64,000 nucleotides of DNA from Pseudolactococcus piscium (GCF_002441695.1 NZ_JXJW01000001.1:124001-188000); one strand, 5' to 3'; shown: positions 29,302-38,221, numbered from the stretch's first letter. The notes: generated from the letters alone by a model not told the origin. Numbers and translations: made by a program.

Positions 29302-30486
29302 ATGGCAAAAAAAGCAAATCTTGATGTTGTTCGAGAAAATAATCGTAAGCTAGTCCTACAAACGCTATTTAATGCCGATAAAACATCTCGAAGCTCAATT
29401 TCTAAACTAGTTGGCCTACAAAAGTCAACAGTCTCTTCTATTTTTTTAGATTTGGAAGCTGAAGGGTTTGTTCAAGAACTGGGTATTGGCGAATCGTCAA
29501 ACGTTGGTGGTAGAAAACCGAGTATGATCCGCTTTAATCGGCAATACGGCTATGTCTTAGCTTTTGATTTTGGGGTTAGACATTTGAGATATACCCTCAA
29601 CCATTTGAGTGGCGAAACGATTCGTGATGGGGCAATCGCCATTAAGTCAAAGCAAGTTGGGCCAGTCTTTGAGGAGATGAAGAAAATCATCGATACGATA
29701 GCGATTCCTGATACAATCAATGGCTTGGTTGGTATCGCTATCGCTGTACATGCCCCTGTCTTTAATAATCAAATTATTTACAGTCCTTTCTTTGATTTTG
29801 ATGCCTTCGACTTAGTTGGGGAATTAGAAAAATTGACAGATGTACCAGTTATCATGGAAAATGAAGCAAACCTTGCTGCTATTTTTTATCGAGATTACCA
29901 TGTGTATGATGAGACGATTGAGTATCAAGACTTTATTTCACTCAATATCCATAATGGGATTGGCGTAGGTATTATCTGTAACGGGCAAATTTTTAGGGGT
30001 GTGAATGGTCTGGCAGGAGAAGTAGGGCGGACGATTATGTTTGATCCCAAGTCAAGTCTGACTGCGGGAGAACCATTACCGAGACTAGAAGATTTGTATT
30101 CAGAAAATGCGATTATTAGTCGCGTTGCAGCCAATAAACAGATTCCTCATCTATCACGTAAAGCATTTCTTGACCTACTAAGAGAAAAAGATAGTAGCGT
30201 CATGCCCTTGATGGCAGAGTGGCAGATTGCGATTGCAACGTTCATCTATAATCTCAATCAACTTTACGCACCACAAGCGATTTTTATCTCCTCAAGAATT
30301 TTTGATAATTTTCCAGAAATCACACAAGCTACCTTGACGATTGTTGACGAGCTTGACAGTGTCCATAAGCCTGACTTGATTATTTCAGATTCTTCTGTCC
30401 ATGATGCGTCGATGCTAGGCGGTGTCGCCTTGATTTCACGTAAAATATTAGGCTTATCCGATTATGTGCTAACATTTTCTTTATAG
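29302..30486 (+). CDS. ROK-family regulator without the zinc-binding cysteine motif
   Basis: A 394-residue regulator with a winged HTH (S-R-S-S-I-S-K-L-V-G-L-Q-K-S-T-V-S-S-I-F, residues ~25-45) and a ROK domain. The characteristic C-x-C-G-x-x-G-C-x-E zinc motif is absent: after G-L-A-G-E-V-G-R-T-I the sequence runs M-F-D-P-K-S-S-L-T-A-G-E with no Cys. The ATG at 29302 follows GGGGTGAG. It sits behind kdgK with its own promoter. It is probably a regulator of the hexuronate operon or a diverged XylR; the effector is unknown. The related ROK protein at 21648 keeps the motif. Confidence 0.8.
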   Translation: MAKKANLDVVRENNRKLVLQTLFNADKTSRSSISKLVGLQKSTVSSIFLDLEAEGFVQELGIGESSNVGGRKPSMIRFNRQYGYVLAFDFGVRHLRYTLNHLSGETIRDGAIAIKSKQVGPVFEEMKKIIDTIAIPDTINGLVGIAIAVHAPVFNNQIIYSPFFDFDAFDLVGELEKLTDVPVIMENEANLAAIFYRDYHVYDETIEYQDFISLNIHNGIGVGIICNGQIFRGVNGLAGEVGRTIMFDPKSSLTAGEPLPRLEDLYSENAIISRVAANKQIPHLSRKAFLDLLREKDSSVMPLMAEWQIAIATFIYNLNQLYAPQAIFISSRIFDNFPEITQATLTIVDELDSVHKPDLIISDSSVHDASMLGGVALISRKILGLSDYVLTFSL

Positions 30487-30528
30487 AATTAGGTAGAAGT
30501 GAGTCCTTAACCTATTCAAGTGAAATAG

Positions 30529-30563
30529 AAAAAATACGACAATTTGATCTGTCGTATTTTTTT
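30529..30563. terminator. terminator after the second ROK gene
   Basis: AAAAAATACGACA (30529-30541) and TGTCGTATTTTTT (30550-30562) form a 13-bp stem with an eight-base loop. A/T runs on both flanks let it work in both directions; the flavin reductase gene converges on it. Confidence 0.85.
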
Positions 30564-30606
30564 CGTATGATAAGTCTATCCGATACGGTTGCCTCTAATT
30601 CTCTAT

Positions 30607-33033
30607 TTAGTCAACCTTATCTGCAATCGCAGTTTTGCCTGCGATACGACCAAATGTGAAGATGTCTGTTAGAGAGTTACCACCTAGGCGGTTACCGGCA
30701 TGGATACCACCTGCTACCTCACCTGCAGCGTAAAGACCTGGAATGATTTGGCTAGATGCATCTAAGACATGCGTTTTTGTATCAATTTTCAAGCCACCCA
30801 TTGTATGATGCACGGCTGGTTTTCTTGGTGTTGCGTAAAATGGTGCCCGCTCAACTTTCAAGTCAAACACATCCTTGCCAAATTCTGGATCTTCTCCCTT
30901 ATCAACATAACTGTTATAGTTGTTGATTGTTGTGACGAATACAGTGGGATCAATTGCTAATTTTTCGGCTAGCGCTTCAAGAGAATCCGCTTTAAATAGT
31001 GTCCCGTTTGCAACTTGACGATCTATTTTTTCCTGACTGGTATTATAGGCTGTATTTTTGATGTTTTCATCAGCAATCAAGTAGAACAATGACCCATTAT
31101 CAATCGCAGCTTGGGTTAACTGGTCACGACTGCCATATTCATTGACAAACCGTTTACCTGATTGGTTGACCATGACGAAGTTTTGTGGTGGGACTTGAAG
31201 ACCACTAAATAAGGCACCAGTCTCAGGATCAGAGACGGGCATCATTTGAGAAAATCCCATGCCAGTTAAATCAGCTCCAGCACTTTGTCCGAGTACAATA
31301 CCATCACCTGTAATTGCTGGAGAATTAGAGGTTTTGATGTCATCGGCAATTTCAGTCCAGTAGGTATTATAGGCTTTCAGCATCTTAGTATTGGCACCGA
31401 ATCCGCCTGTTGTTAAGATGACAGCTTTGGCATGAACAGTGACTTTCCCACCAGCTAAACCAGTGCCTTCAATCCCGCTGACTTGCCCATCTTTGATGAT
31501 GAGGCTTTCTACTGGGGTATCCGTAATGATTTCCCCCCCATTTGCTTCAACAAAGGTTTGTAGCGCTGAAACAAAAGCATAGCCTTCACTTTTAAGTGGT
31601 TTATGACCACGGCGCCAAAGGGCACCAACTGGCATTGACACTTCATCTGGATCAAATGCAACGCCAATCTCTTCTAGCCATTTAACAGATTCTAAAGCAC
31701 GGTCTGTCAGGATTTTGACCAGATCATATTGACCATAAATCACATTGCCGAGTTGGTCAGTCCGTTTGCCTCCCAGATAGGTTTGTAATCTATGGAAAAT
31801 AGCTGAATCAAACAAGTACCCCTGTGTCCCCTCGATATCATTCAGGTAGGCTGTGACTTGGGCCTTAAAAGATTTAAAATCTGCTAAATATTCAGGGTCT
31901 ATTAGACTTTCATCGATAGCTGCCATTTCTTGTAGGGTATGGCTCTCTCCAAGATTAGCCGCAAATGTATTTTGCCAAGTAGGATCAGCCGCATTCATAG
32001 GGCCGCCAGTTCTGACCGTATTTCCACCTACGGCTGGGAATTTTTCAACGACGATGACTTTTTTACCTGACTGCAAAATAGTAGCAGCAGCAGCTAATCC
32101 AGCGCCACCCGCCCCAACAACGACAACATCAGTCTCATATGTTTCGTCGCCATGATATTGTGCGCTTGCCGCTTTTGCGCGTTTTCTAAGCGTATCAGGA
32201 TTAGCACCAGCTAGTTTAACCGCTTTTGCGACACCATCAAGCACCCCATTACTTGTTACTGATGCACCAGAAATAATATCCACATTTAGGGTTTGTCCTT
32301 CAATGATTTGTGTTGGCATTCTAGTAAAGACAACGTCAGCTATCCCCTGTGATTCACCAGACGTATCGATGTCGATTGTTTTAATACTATCTTCAGTAAA
32401 TGTGACAACCATCGGCAGGTCACCGTTATGACCGACAGTCGTTACCGCATAGTCACCGGGTTCAAAAACAAGATCCTCAGGCACATTTAACAGATTAGCG
32501 ACTTTAGTGAACCTCATGAATCGTAAGAAGCAGCTTTCAAGGAAATTAATGGTCCCTTCAACTTTTAATTGACCAGCTGCATCAAAGGCAAGATTTGCCT
32601 GTCCAAGTAGAAATTCATAACCAGGCATGACTGCTGCATTAACGCCGGGCGCATCTAGAATTTGACGCAAATGTAATTGCGCGCGTGATGAGCCTTGGAC
32701 ATCTAGTGAAGCCCCGACGATCATCACTGGTTTCCCGTCAAGTGGATGTAAATTAAACGATAACCATTCAAGTAAACTCTTTAAACTAGAGGGGATGGAA
32801 TGATTGTATTCTGGCGTTGCGATGATCACACCATCAGCATCCGTTATTTTTTGATTAAATGCTTGAATGAGAGGGGAATAAGAGGCATCTTTTGATTCGT
32901 TAAACATGGGCACATCTTTAATTTCGAGAATCTCTATTTCTGCTTGCTCACTAAAGTGATCTTTCATAAAAGTTAATAACAAGCGATTGTATGATGCTTT
33001 GGCATTTGTGCCTACAAGTCCGATAAATTTCAT
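30607..33033 (-). CDS. flavin reductase/FMN-binding/fumarate-reductase-like fusion, hydroxycinnamate reductase (HcrB-like) candidate
   Basis: An 808-residue three-part flavoprotein. Residues 1-175 are an NADPH-dependent FMN reductase domain. Residues ~190-285 are an FMN-bind domain with D252-I-I-S255-G-A-S258, matching the ApbE flavinylation motif, so FMN is expected covalently on Ser258. From ~300 a fumarate-reductase-type FAD domain begins with [12 protein letters not shown] and ends with H-H-T-M-G-G and N-R-L-G-G-N-S. GGAGGTGTGGCAAA precedes the ATG, which overlaps the upstream stop (ATGA). There is no signal peptide. The domain order and partner gene resemble HcrB of Lactiplantibacillus plantarum; a fumarate, acrylate or other enoate substrate is possible. 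Flavinylation by the ApbE at 34721 is inferred. Confidence 0.82.
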   Translation of the reverse strand: MKFIGLVGTNAKASYNRLLLTFMKDHFSEQAEIEILEIKDVPMFNESKDASYSPLIQAFNQKITDADGVIIATPEYNHSIPSSLKSLLEWLSFNLHPLDGKPVMIVGASLDVQGSSRAQLHLRQILDAPGVNAAVMPGYEFLLGQANLAFDAAGQLKVEGTINFLESCFLRFMRFTKVANLLNVPEDLVFEPGDYAVTTVGHNGDLPMVVTFTEDSIKTIDIDTSGESQGIADVVFTRMPTQIIEGQTLNVDIISGASVTSNGVLDGVAKAVKLAGANPDTLRKRAKAASAQYHGDETYETDVVVVGAGGAGLAAAATILQSGKKVIVVEKFPAVGGNTVRTGGPMNAADPTWQNTFAANLGESHTLQEMAAIDESLIDPEYLADFKSFKAQVTAYLNDIEGTQGYLFDSAIFHRLQTYLGGKRTDQLGNVIYGQYDLVKILTDRALESVKWLEEIGVAFDPDEVSMPVGALWRRGHKPLKSEGYAFVSALQTFVEANGGEIITDTPVESLIIKDGQVSGIEGTGLAGGKVTVHAKAVILTTGGFGANTKMLKAYNTYWTEIADDIKTSNSPAITGDGIVLGQSAGADLTGMGFSQMMPVSDPETGALFSGLQVPPQNFVMVNQSGKRFVNEYGSRDQLTQAAIDNGSLFYLIADENIKNTAYNTSQEKIDRQVANGTLFKADSLEALAEKLAIDPTVFVTTINNYNSYVDKGEDPEFGKDVFDLKVERAPFYATPRKPAVHHTMGGLKIDTKTHVLDASSQIIPGLYAAGEVAGGIHAGNRLGGNSLTDIFTFGRIAGKTAIADKVD

Positions 33034-33653
33034 TTTGCCACACCTCCATTTACGTTTTCCCAAGCAAATTTTCGTTTACTTGCTGCCTGCTCAGGATTTT
33101 TTTTGCTAATCTCATTTGTCATGTCTGCAAATGATAAGAATTCAGCGAAATCTCCCTCTAGTTCAACTACCTTATCTTGATTAAGCAAGGTAGGCGTCTC
33201 ATCAAAGGCTTCAAGAGATCTGCCTAAGAAAAATTCTGATCCTGGTAAAATTCGCGCTTTCAGCTCAGGTGCATCTAGAATCTGACGCAGATGAGTTTGT
33301 GCGCGAGAGGTGCCAAGTGAACCGTGTGAGGCACCAACAATCATGACTGGTTTTTCGATTAAAGGGCGTGTTGTATACGACAGCCACTCAAGCACGCTCT
33401 TCAAGGCAGCAGGGATGGAGTGATCGTATTCTGGCGTTGCGATGATAACACCGTCAGAAGCAGTGATTTTCTCAGATAACAATTTGACTTCAAGTGGCGC
33501 TGTTTTGTCATCTGGCTCATTAAAAGCAGGGATATCAGCAATTTCACAAATTGTAATTGTTGCTGATGGGGCAAAGTGTTGCTTCATAAATTGGAGCAGC
33601 TTGCGATTGGTTGAGCTGTCTGCATTGGTGCCGACGATTCCGATTAGGTTCAT
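33030..33653 (-). CDS. NADPH-dependent FMN reductase-like subunit (HcrA-like)
   Basis: A 207-residue flavodoxin-fold reductase. It begins [17 protein letters not shown], the FMN phosphate loop, and has [15 protein letters not shown] followed by P-V-M-I-V-G-A-S. It is strikingly similar to residues 1-175 of the downstream fusion protein (for example both share T-S/S-S-R-A-Q[10 protein letters not shown]), so one arose by duplication of the other. The stop overlaps the next start. It likely supplies electrons from NAD(P)H to the large subunit. The LysR gene diverges from it. Confidence 0.8.
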   Translation of the reverse strand: MNLIGIVGTNADSSTNRKLLQFMKQHFAPSATITICEIADIPAFNEPDDKTAPLEVKLLSEKITASDGVIIATPEYDHSIPAALKSVLEWLSYTTRPLIEKPVMIVGASHGSLGTSRAQTHLRQILDAPELKARILPGSEFFLGRSLEAFDETPTLLNQDKVVELEGDFAEFLSFADMTNEISKKNPEQAASKRKFAWENVNGGVAK

Positions 33654-33739
33654 GAGTTTCCCTTTCTGAGTAACTTTGAATTCGCTTTCAAAGTTTGTGA
33701 CTTAACTAACTTAAGTTTAATCCTATCCGTTGAAAATGT

Positions 33740-33782
33740 AAAATAGTTTTATGGTTATCGGGTTATAACAATTTTGTTATAA
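33740..33782. promoter_or_regulatory. LysR-type operator between the flavin reductase operon and its regulator
   Basis: A 20-bp dyad, TTATAACAA-TT-TTGTTATAA at 33763-33782, with nine perfect pairs per arm, in the 149-bp divergent region. It lies next to the start of the LysR gene and is the likely binding site of that regulator, controlling both directions. Confidence 0.65.
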
Positions 33783-33802
33783 TAAGTAAAAAGGAGCATA
33801 GC

Positions 33803-34729
33803 ATGGCACAACTTTATTCTCAACAAACCTTACATTACTTGGATATCTTGTTAAAACATGGTAACTTTACCAAGGCGGCCAAGGATTTATATGTCTCACA
33901 GCCACATCTGACACAAACAATCAAACGGATTGAAATTGAACTGGGGGCAAAAATCATTAATCGAGATGTTACCCCATTGCAACTGACAGCAGCAGGAAAG
34001 GTCTATCATCAGTATTTAATGACTGCTGAAAATAGAAAGGAAAAGTTTCGGCAACAGCTGTTCCAATATACCAATCCGGATAAAAAAGTCATACATATCG
34101 GTATTTTATCCAGTCTAGGCTCATTTTTACTGCCCTTATTTTTACCAGAATTTATGCGGACCTTTCCAGATGTCAAAATAGAGTTGCATGAAGCATTGCC
34201 TGAAATAAATGAAGCAAAAATTCTAAATGGGCAGATTGATTTTTTCATCGGTCAAAATCCTGAAACCATTTCCCCGAATCTTAAAAAGATACATTTTGGC
34301 AACCATGGTTATTTTGCCTTGATTCCCAAATGTTCTACGCTTTATCAACCAGGTCACTATCGCATACCAGACCAGGCTATCCCGCTCAAAACGCTTTTAA
34401 AGGAACCCTTAATTTTGACTAAGAGAGGGTCAGCGATTCGCAGACAAGTGGATTATCTCCTGCAAAAATATAAGATACAGCCTAATATTGTCTTAGAGAC
34501 CAATAACATTTATACGGCGATTAATCTCTCTAGAGAAAATGCAGGGGTAACCTTGTTTGCTGAAAGTATCAAAGTGGTTGATCAGCATCAGGCATTTAAC
34601 ATCTACAAACTGCCACTATCCTTGCTGTCCTTAGACTATTTTATTAGCTATGATACAAAAAAAATTCTCGATCCAATCGATCAAGAATTCCTTACTTATT
34701 TTGAAAAGGCCAGCGCTAAACTAGGGTAA
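33803..34729 (+). CDS. LysR-family regulator of the flavin reductase operon
   Basis: A 308-residue LysR protein: winged HTH at ~1-60 (F-T-K-A-A-K-D-L-Y-V-S-Q-P-H-L-T-Q-T-I) and an effector domain from ~90 (K-V-I-H-I-G-I-L-S-S-L-G-S-F). AAAAAGGAGCATAGC precedes the ATG. It is divergent from the two reductase genes and its last 9 bases overlap the convergent flavin transferase gene. By analogy with hcrR beside hcrAB in Lactiplantibacillus it may respond to hydroxycinnamates, but the ligand is unknown. Confidence 0.82.
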   Translation: MAQLYSQQTLHYLDILLKHGNFTKAAKDLYVSQPHLTQTIKRIEIELGAKIINRDVTPLQLTAAGKVYHQYLMTAENRKEKFRQQLFQYTNPDKKVIHIGILSSLGSFLLPLFLPEFMRTFPDVKIELHEALPEINEAKILNGQIDFFIGQNPETISPNLKKIHFGNHGYFALIPKCSTLYQPGHYRIPDQAIPLKTLLKEPLILTKRGSAIRRQVDYLLQKYKIQPNIVLETNNIYTAINLSRENAGVTLFAESIKVVDQHQAFNIYKLPLSLLSLDYFISYDTKKILDPIDQEFLTYFEKASAKLG

Positions 34730-35650
34730 CTGATTTTTCATCGCGTTTTGACTAGCAGCCATCTGATTATCTTTTGTGATGACAATCGCTTCGATACCCT
34801 CAATCTGGTTGACTTGTTTGATGATAGTAGCGGCTGGTTTACCAAAAAGCTGAGTTGTCCATATTTCCCCATCTAATGATTGTTTTGAGATGATGGTTAA
34901 GCTTGCTAGGTCATTTACGACAGGATACCCTGTTTTACTATCAAATATATGATGGAAAATATGCCCATCACGTTTTAAGTTACGTTCATAGATGCCACTC
35001 GTCACGACGGATAGGTCGTTTATTTTTAAGACAAGGACATTGTTGCCTCTCGGGAGAGCAGGATTTTGAATGCCAATGTGCCATGCATCAGACGTTTCTC
35101 TAGGCGACTTACCAAAAGTCAGAACATTGCCACCTAAGTCGATAAAGCCAGCACTTGCCTGCTCACTTTTAAAATAGGCCATGATTTGATCAGCGAAATA
35201 ACCTTTGGCTAGGGCGCCTAAATCAATCTCCATTCCCTTTTCCTTCAAAAAGATCGTCTGCTGTTCCTCATCTAAGATGATGTTGTTAGGATCTACAAAG
35301 GGTAAGGTGCGATTAATGCTATCCTGACTAGGCTGCTGCGCGTCTTTAAAGCCAACATGCCAGAGTTTGATTAAGGGACCAATCGCAATATTTAGCAAAC
35401 CCTCTGCTTTGAGGCTTTCCCTCTTACCGATTTTGATGAGGTCGAACAAGTCTTGCGGCACCTTGACTGCTTGTCTACCTGCTTGTCGATTAATCTGCAT
35501 TAAGTGTGAGCTAGGATCATTTGCACTAAATATATGTTCATACTCCCTTAATCTGTTAAATGCTTCATCTAACAATGCCTCGTGTTGTGGATGCGCAACA
35601 CCACACCTGATGACAGTCCCCATCAGGTTGCTACTTTTTTCTGTGAACAT
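34721..35650 (-). CDS. apbE: FAD:protein FMN transferase (ApbE family)
   Basis: A 309-residue ApbE-family enzyme that moves FMN from FAD onto a Ser/Thr of target proteins. Visible signatures: I-D-L-G-A-L-A-K-G-Y-F-A-D, A-G-F-I-D-L-G-G-N-V and H-I-F-D-S-K-T-G-Y-P-V. The C-terminal metal-site segment, usually A-D-x-x-T-T/A, reads G-E-I-W-T-T here, with Glu in place of Asp. There is no signal peptide or lipobox, so it acts in the cytoplasm, as needed for a cytoplasmic target. The only flavinylation motif seen nearby is in the 808-aa reductase, making that the expected substrate. It converges on, and overlaps by 9 bp, the LysR gene. Confidence 0.88.
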   Translation of the reverse strand: MFTEKSSNLMGTVIRCGVAHPQHEALLDEAFNRLREYEHIFSANDPSSHLMQINRQAGRQAVKVPQDLFDLIKIGKRESLKAEGLLNIAIGPLIKLWHVGFKDAQQPSQDSINRTLPFVDPNNIILDEEQQTIFLKEKGMEIDLGALAKGYFADQIMAYFKSEQASAGFIDLGGNVLTFGKSPRETSDAWHIGIQNPALPRGNNVLVLKINDLSVVTSGIYERNLKRDGHIFHHIFDSKTGYPVVNDLASLTIISKQSLDGEIWTTQLFGKPAATIIKQVNQIEGIEAIVITKDNQMAASQNAMKNQLP

Positions 35651-35951
35651 TTTTGCTTCCTTATCATGTCTCCGATTTTGATAGTCTCATTTTAACACAT
35701 TTTTTTCAGTAACAGATGCTAAACTTGTTGCATTAGGAAAAGAACTTAGTTTACCTATGTAAAATAGATTCGTATTTTTCTGATAGCCTTAAGCATCTCG
35801 TCCAAATAGCCCATAGTCACAGTAAACCGTGGACTTAGAGACCAGTTTTGAGCTATAATTTAGGTAATAGCGATTTCCTTACTGAGTTGAACTTTAACAA
35901 GCAAGCGTAAAATAATCGCCATGATATGGCTAAGTATAGAGCAGGAAGTAG
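35651..35951. other. intergenic region between apbE and the MutS-like gene
   Basis: No gene is seen. A TATAAT at 35854-35859 with a weak -35 (TGGACT, 35830-35835) may drive the downstream plus-strand gene. No strong dyad was noticed. Confidence 0.35.
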
Positions 35952-37646
35952 ATGAGTATGACAAATGTATGGATTTTCTTAGGTATTTTAGGCCTACTTT
36001 TTATCATCACAAGCTTGATAACTTGTGTTGAACGTTTAAAACTTAGACGGGAAGTCCGTCGAAACTGGGGAAGACCTGCCAGACGAACTAGAAAAGACAG
36101 CGAAGCAAGTTTAAAAGAGGCTTGGCAGATGGCACAGAAATATACAGCATTTGATGCCCAAGTCGATGAGTTAACCTGGTATGATTTAGATTTATTTAGT
36201 GTTTTCCAAAACCTGAATAGTACCCAGTCTAGTATTGGCTCTGAAGCACTTTATCAGAGACTACGACACTATAATCTCTCTTCAGAGGATAATGCGCGCC
36301 TAGAAAAACTCATTCTTTTTTTTGAGGCACATCCAGATAGACGTGATCAGGTGCGATATCACTTCGCCTGCTTAGGAAAGAGAGATCATAATTTTGTGGC
36401 CCAGTACCTATCTGAGACCAAGTCGCAAAAACTACCAAATTTAACCTTTTATCTGGCTTGTGCTTGCCTACCCATCGTGTCATTGATCTTGGCGATTTTC
36501 CAACCTGTTCTTGGGGTATTGCTGCTGATTGGGTCTCTGGTCTTTAATATTTGTTACTATCAGTTTAAGAAGGTTGCTTTAGAAACCGAGCTAAATAGTA
36601 TGAGTTATTTAGTACAGACAATCGCAGTCGCCAAAAAAGTTGCTAAAATCCAGACGCCATTTCAAACTGCCTTAGTCGATAATCTTAGACCGATTCAAGC
36701 CATTTCAAGAGTTGGCTTATCTTTTCGGGTTAAAACTGGGTCAGAAGGAGAAGTGTTTTTTGACTATTTGAATGCGGTAGTGATGTTACCCTTTATCGCC
36801 TATAATTTGGTCATATCAAAAATTATGCACCATGATCAGGAAGCCAAAAAAGTCTGGGAATTGCTTGGCGAACTTGAAGTTGCACTGGCCATTTTAAATT
36901 TACAGGTAGCAACTGATACCCCCATCTGTCAGCCCGTTTTTACAAGCGATTTTAAGGTATCAGCTACTGACATGACCCATCCCCTTTTGGAAGATGCTGT
37001 CGCTAATCCTGTCAATTGGCAAAAGCATATGCTTGTCACGGGATCAAATGCCTCTGGTAAATCATCCTATGTGAAGGCACTGGCGATTAACTGTATCCTG
37101 GCGAATGCCATCAATCGGGTTTATGCGACAGCTTTTAGTCTGCCTAGAGCACATGTCGTGACATCAATGGCTATCGAAGACAACATTTTTGAAGGGGACA
37201 GTTATTTTATAGCTGAAATAAAATCTGTCAAACGGATTCTGGACTTAGTGTCAAACCAGATACCTTGCCTTTGTTTTGTTGATGAAATTTTAAAGGGAAC
37301 GAATACGATCGAGCGGATTTCTGCGTCTAGTAGTTTGGTTCATTGGTTGGCTAACTATCAAGAAGTGTTAAGTATGGTGGCAACACATGATATCGAATTG
37401 ACTGAAATTTTAGCGCATGATTGTGACAATATCCATTTTGAAGAAAAAATCACTGAATCAAATGGTGTCACCTTTGACTATCGGTGTCAAGTGGGACCAG
37501 CTAAAACAAGAAATGCCATCGCTTTATTAGAGGTCTTACATTATCCAGAGGCGGTAGTAGCAAACGCGAGTACCATGGCTGAAAACTTTGATAAGACTAG
37601 AAAATGGCAAGTATTAGAACAAGAGACAATAGTAGCAAGTAACTAA
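35952..37646 (+). CDS. membrane-associated MutS-family ATPase
   Basis: A 564-residue protein with an N-terminal hydrophobic helix (residues ~6-25), a MutS-like core with two further helices near 167-200 (L-A-C-A-C-L-P-I-V-S-L-I-L-A-I-F) and a C-terminal MutS V-type ATPase. Walker A is G-S-N-A-S-G-K-S-S, Walker B C-F-V-D-E-I-L-K-G-T-N, then the signature segment E-R-I-S-A-S-S and A-T-H-D-I-E. The mismatch-recognition domain I of true MutS is missing, as is the Smr domain of MutS2. Such membrane MutS homologues are known in Firmicutes, but their function is not established. A monocistronic gene with a strong terminator. Confidence 0.78.
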   Translation: MSMTNVWIFLGILGLLFIITSLITCVERLKLRREVRRNWGRPARRTRKDSEASLKEAWQMAQKYTAFDAQVDELTWYDLDLFSVFQNLNSTQSSIGSEALYQRLRHYNLSSEDNARLEKLILFFEAHPDRRDQVRYHFACLGKRDHNFVAQYLSETKSQKLPNLTFYLACACLPIVSLILAIFQPVLGVLLLIGSLVFNICYYQFKKVALETELNSMSYLVQTIAVAKKVAKIQTPFQTALVDNLRPIQAISRVGLSFRVKTGSEGEVFFDYLNAVVMLPFIAYNLVISKIMHHDQEAKKVWELLGELEVALAILNLQVATDTPICQPVFTSDFKVSATDMTHPLLEDAVANPVNWQKHMLVTGSNASGKSSYVKALAINCILANAINRVYATAFSLPRAHVVTSMAIEDNIFEGDSYFIAEIKSVKRILDLVSNQIPCLCFVDEILKGTNTIERISASSSLVHWLANYQEVLSMVATHDIELTEILAHDCDNIHFEEKITESNGVTFDYRCQVGPAKTRNAIALLEVLHYPEAVVANASTMAENFDKTRKWQVLEQETIVASN

Positions 37647-37653
37647 AAGTCAC

Positions 37654-37692
37654 AAAATAGGCCCCATCAATTTGATGGAGGGCCTATTTTTT
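37654..37692. terminator. terminator after the MutS-like gene
   Basis: AAAATAGGCC (37654-37663) and GGCCTATTTT (37681-37690), with inner CATC/GATG pairing, followed by TTTATT. It works in both directions. Confidence 0.85.
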
Positions 37693-37712
37693 ATTGCTAG
37701 ATTTGAATCAGT

Positions 37713-38025
37713 TTAGCTTAATTTTGCGGGCTTTAAATCGATCAAATTAGGTGCCTTTATTTTTTCGATGACAGCGCCCGAAGGAACCATTAAAATATCA
37801 CTAGCATAATCTTTAGCAGCAGATGAAGCCATTGCACCTGAACTTCTCATTTGTTAAAAGTCCAGTAGAATCGTTGAGATGACATGTAATACTTTTTCAA
37901 TCCAAATAATGACATATAAATCATCACCTAGTTTTAAGAAGGTCGCATAGTCAGTATCTGCTAATCCTGCTTCGTTACCTGAGAAACAGGCCCAAGTAAA
38001 TAAGTTGACTGATGGTAGTAGCTAG
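37713..38025 (-). pseudogene. decayed gene remnant of unknown family
   Basis: On the minus strand a reading frame gives L-L-P-S-V-N-L-F-T-W-A-C-F-S-G-N-E, then G-D-D-L-Y-V-I-I-W-I-E-K-V-L-H-V, an in-frame TAA at 37854-37856, then Q-M-R-S-S-G-A-M-A-S-S-A-A-K-D-Y and a stop at 37713. Both parts share one frame, so a single nonsense codon splits them, and a TAG stands just before the first part, so the N-terminus is lost. The compositional pattern looks like real protein, not random sequence. The family was not recognised with certainty. No ribosome binding site or promoter fits. Confidence 0.5.
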
Positions 38026-38221
38026 GAGTGAACACTATTACAAGATGATACTTACAGTCCATAAAATATCGATATTTGACAATAATAGTTAATCAGATTT
38101 ATAAAGAAAAAAGTGTTGAGCCCTTTAAAATAGGCTCAACACTTATTGATACTCTGAATAAATCATGTGGACTATTCTAAAGAGGATATGCTAGTAACTA
38201 TCCGAATTAATAGTCGTTAAT
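38026..38221. terminator. non-coding stretch with the lipoprotein-gene terminator
   Basis: AAGTGTTGAGCC (38111-38122) and GGCTCAACACTT (38133-38144) form a 12-bp stem. On the minus strand it is followed by a T-rich TTTTTTCTTT, so it ends the lipoprotein gene starting at 39367. Nothing else is seen here. Confidence 0.8.

Noticed and set aside
21648-30486. ROK proteins as sugar kinases
   Set aside because: Both have an N-terminal winged HTH and linked operators, which marks them as regulators rather than glucokinases.
30607-33033. Succinate dehydrogenase or membrane fumarate reductase subunit
   Set aside because: No iron-sulfur or membrane anchor subunits nearby; the fused flavin reductase and FMN-bind domains indicate a soluble single-chain reductase.
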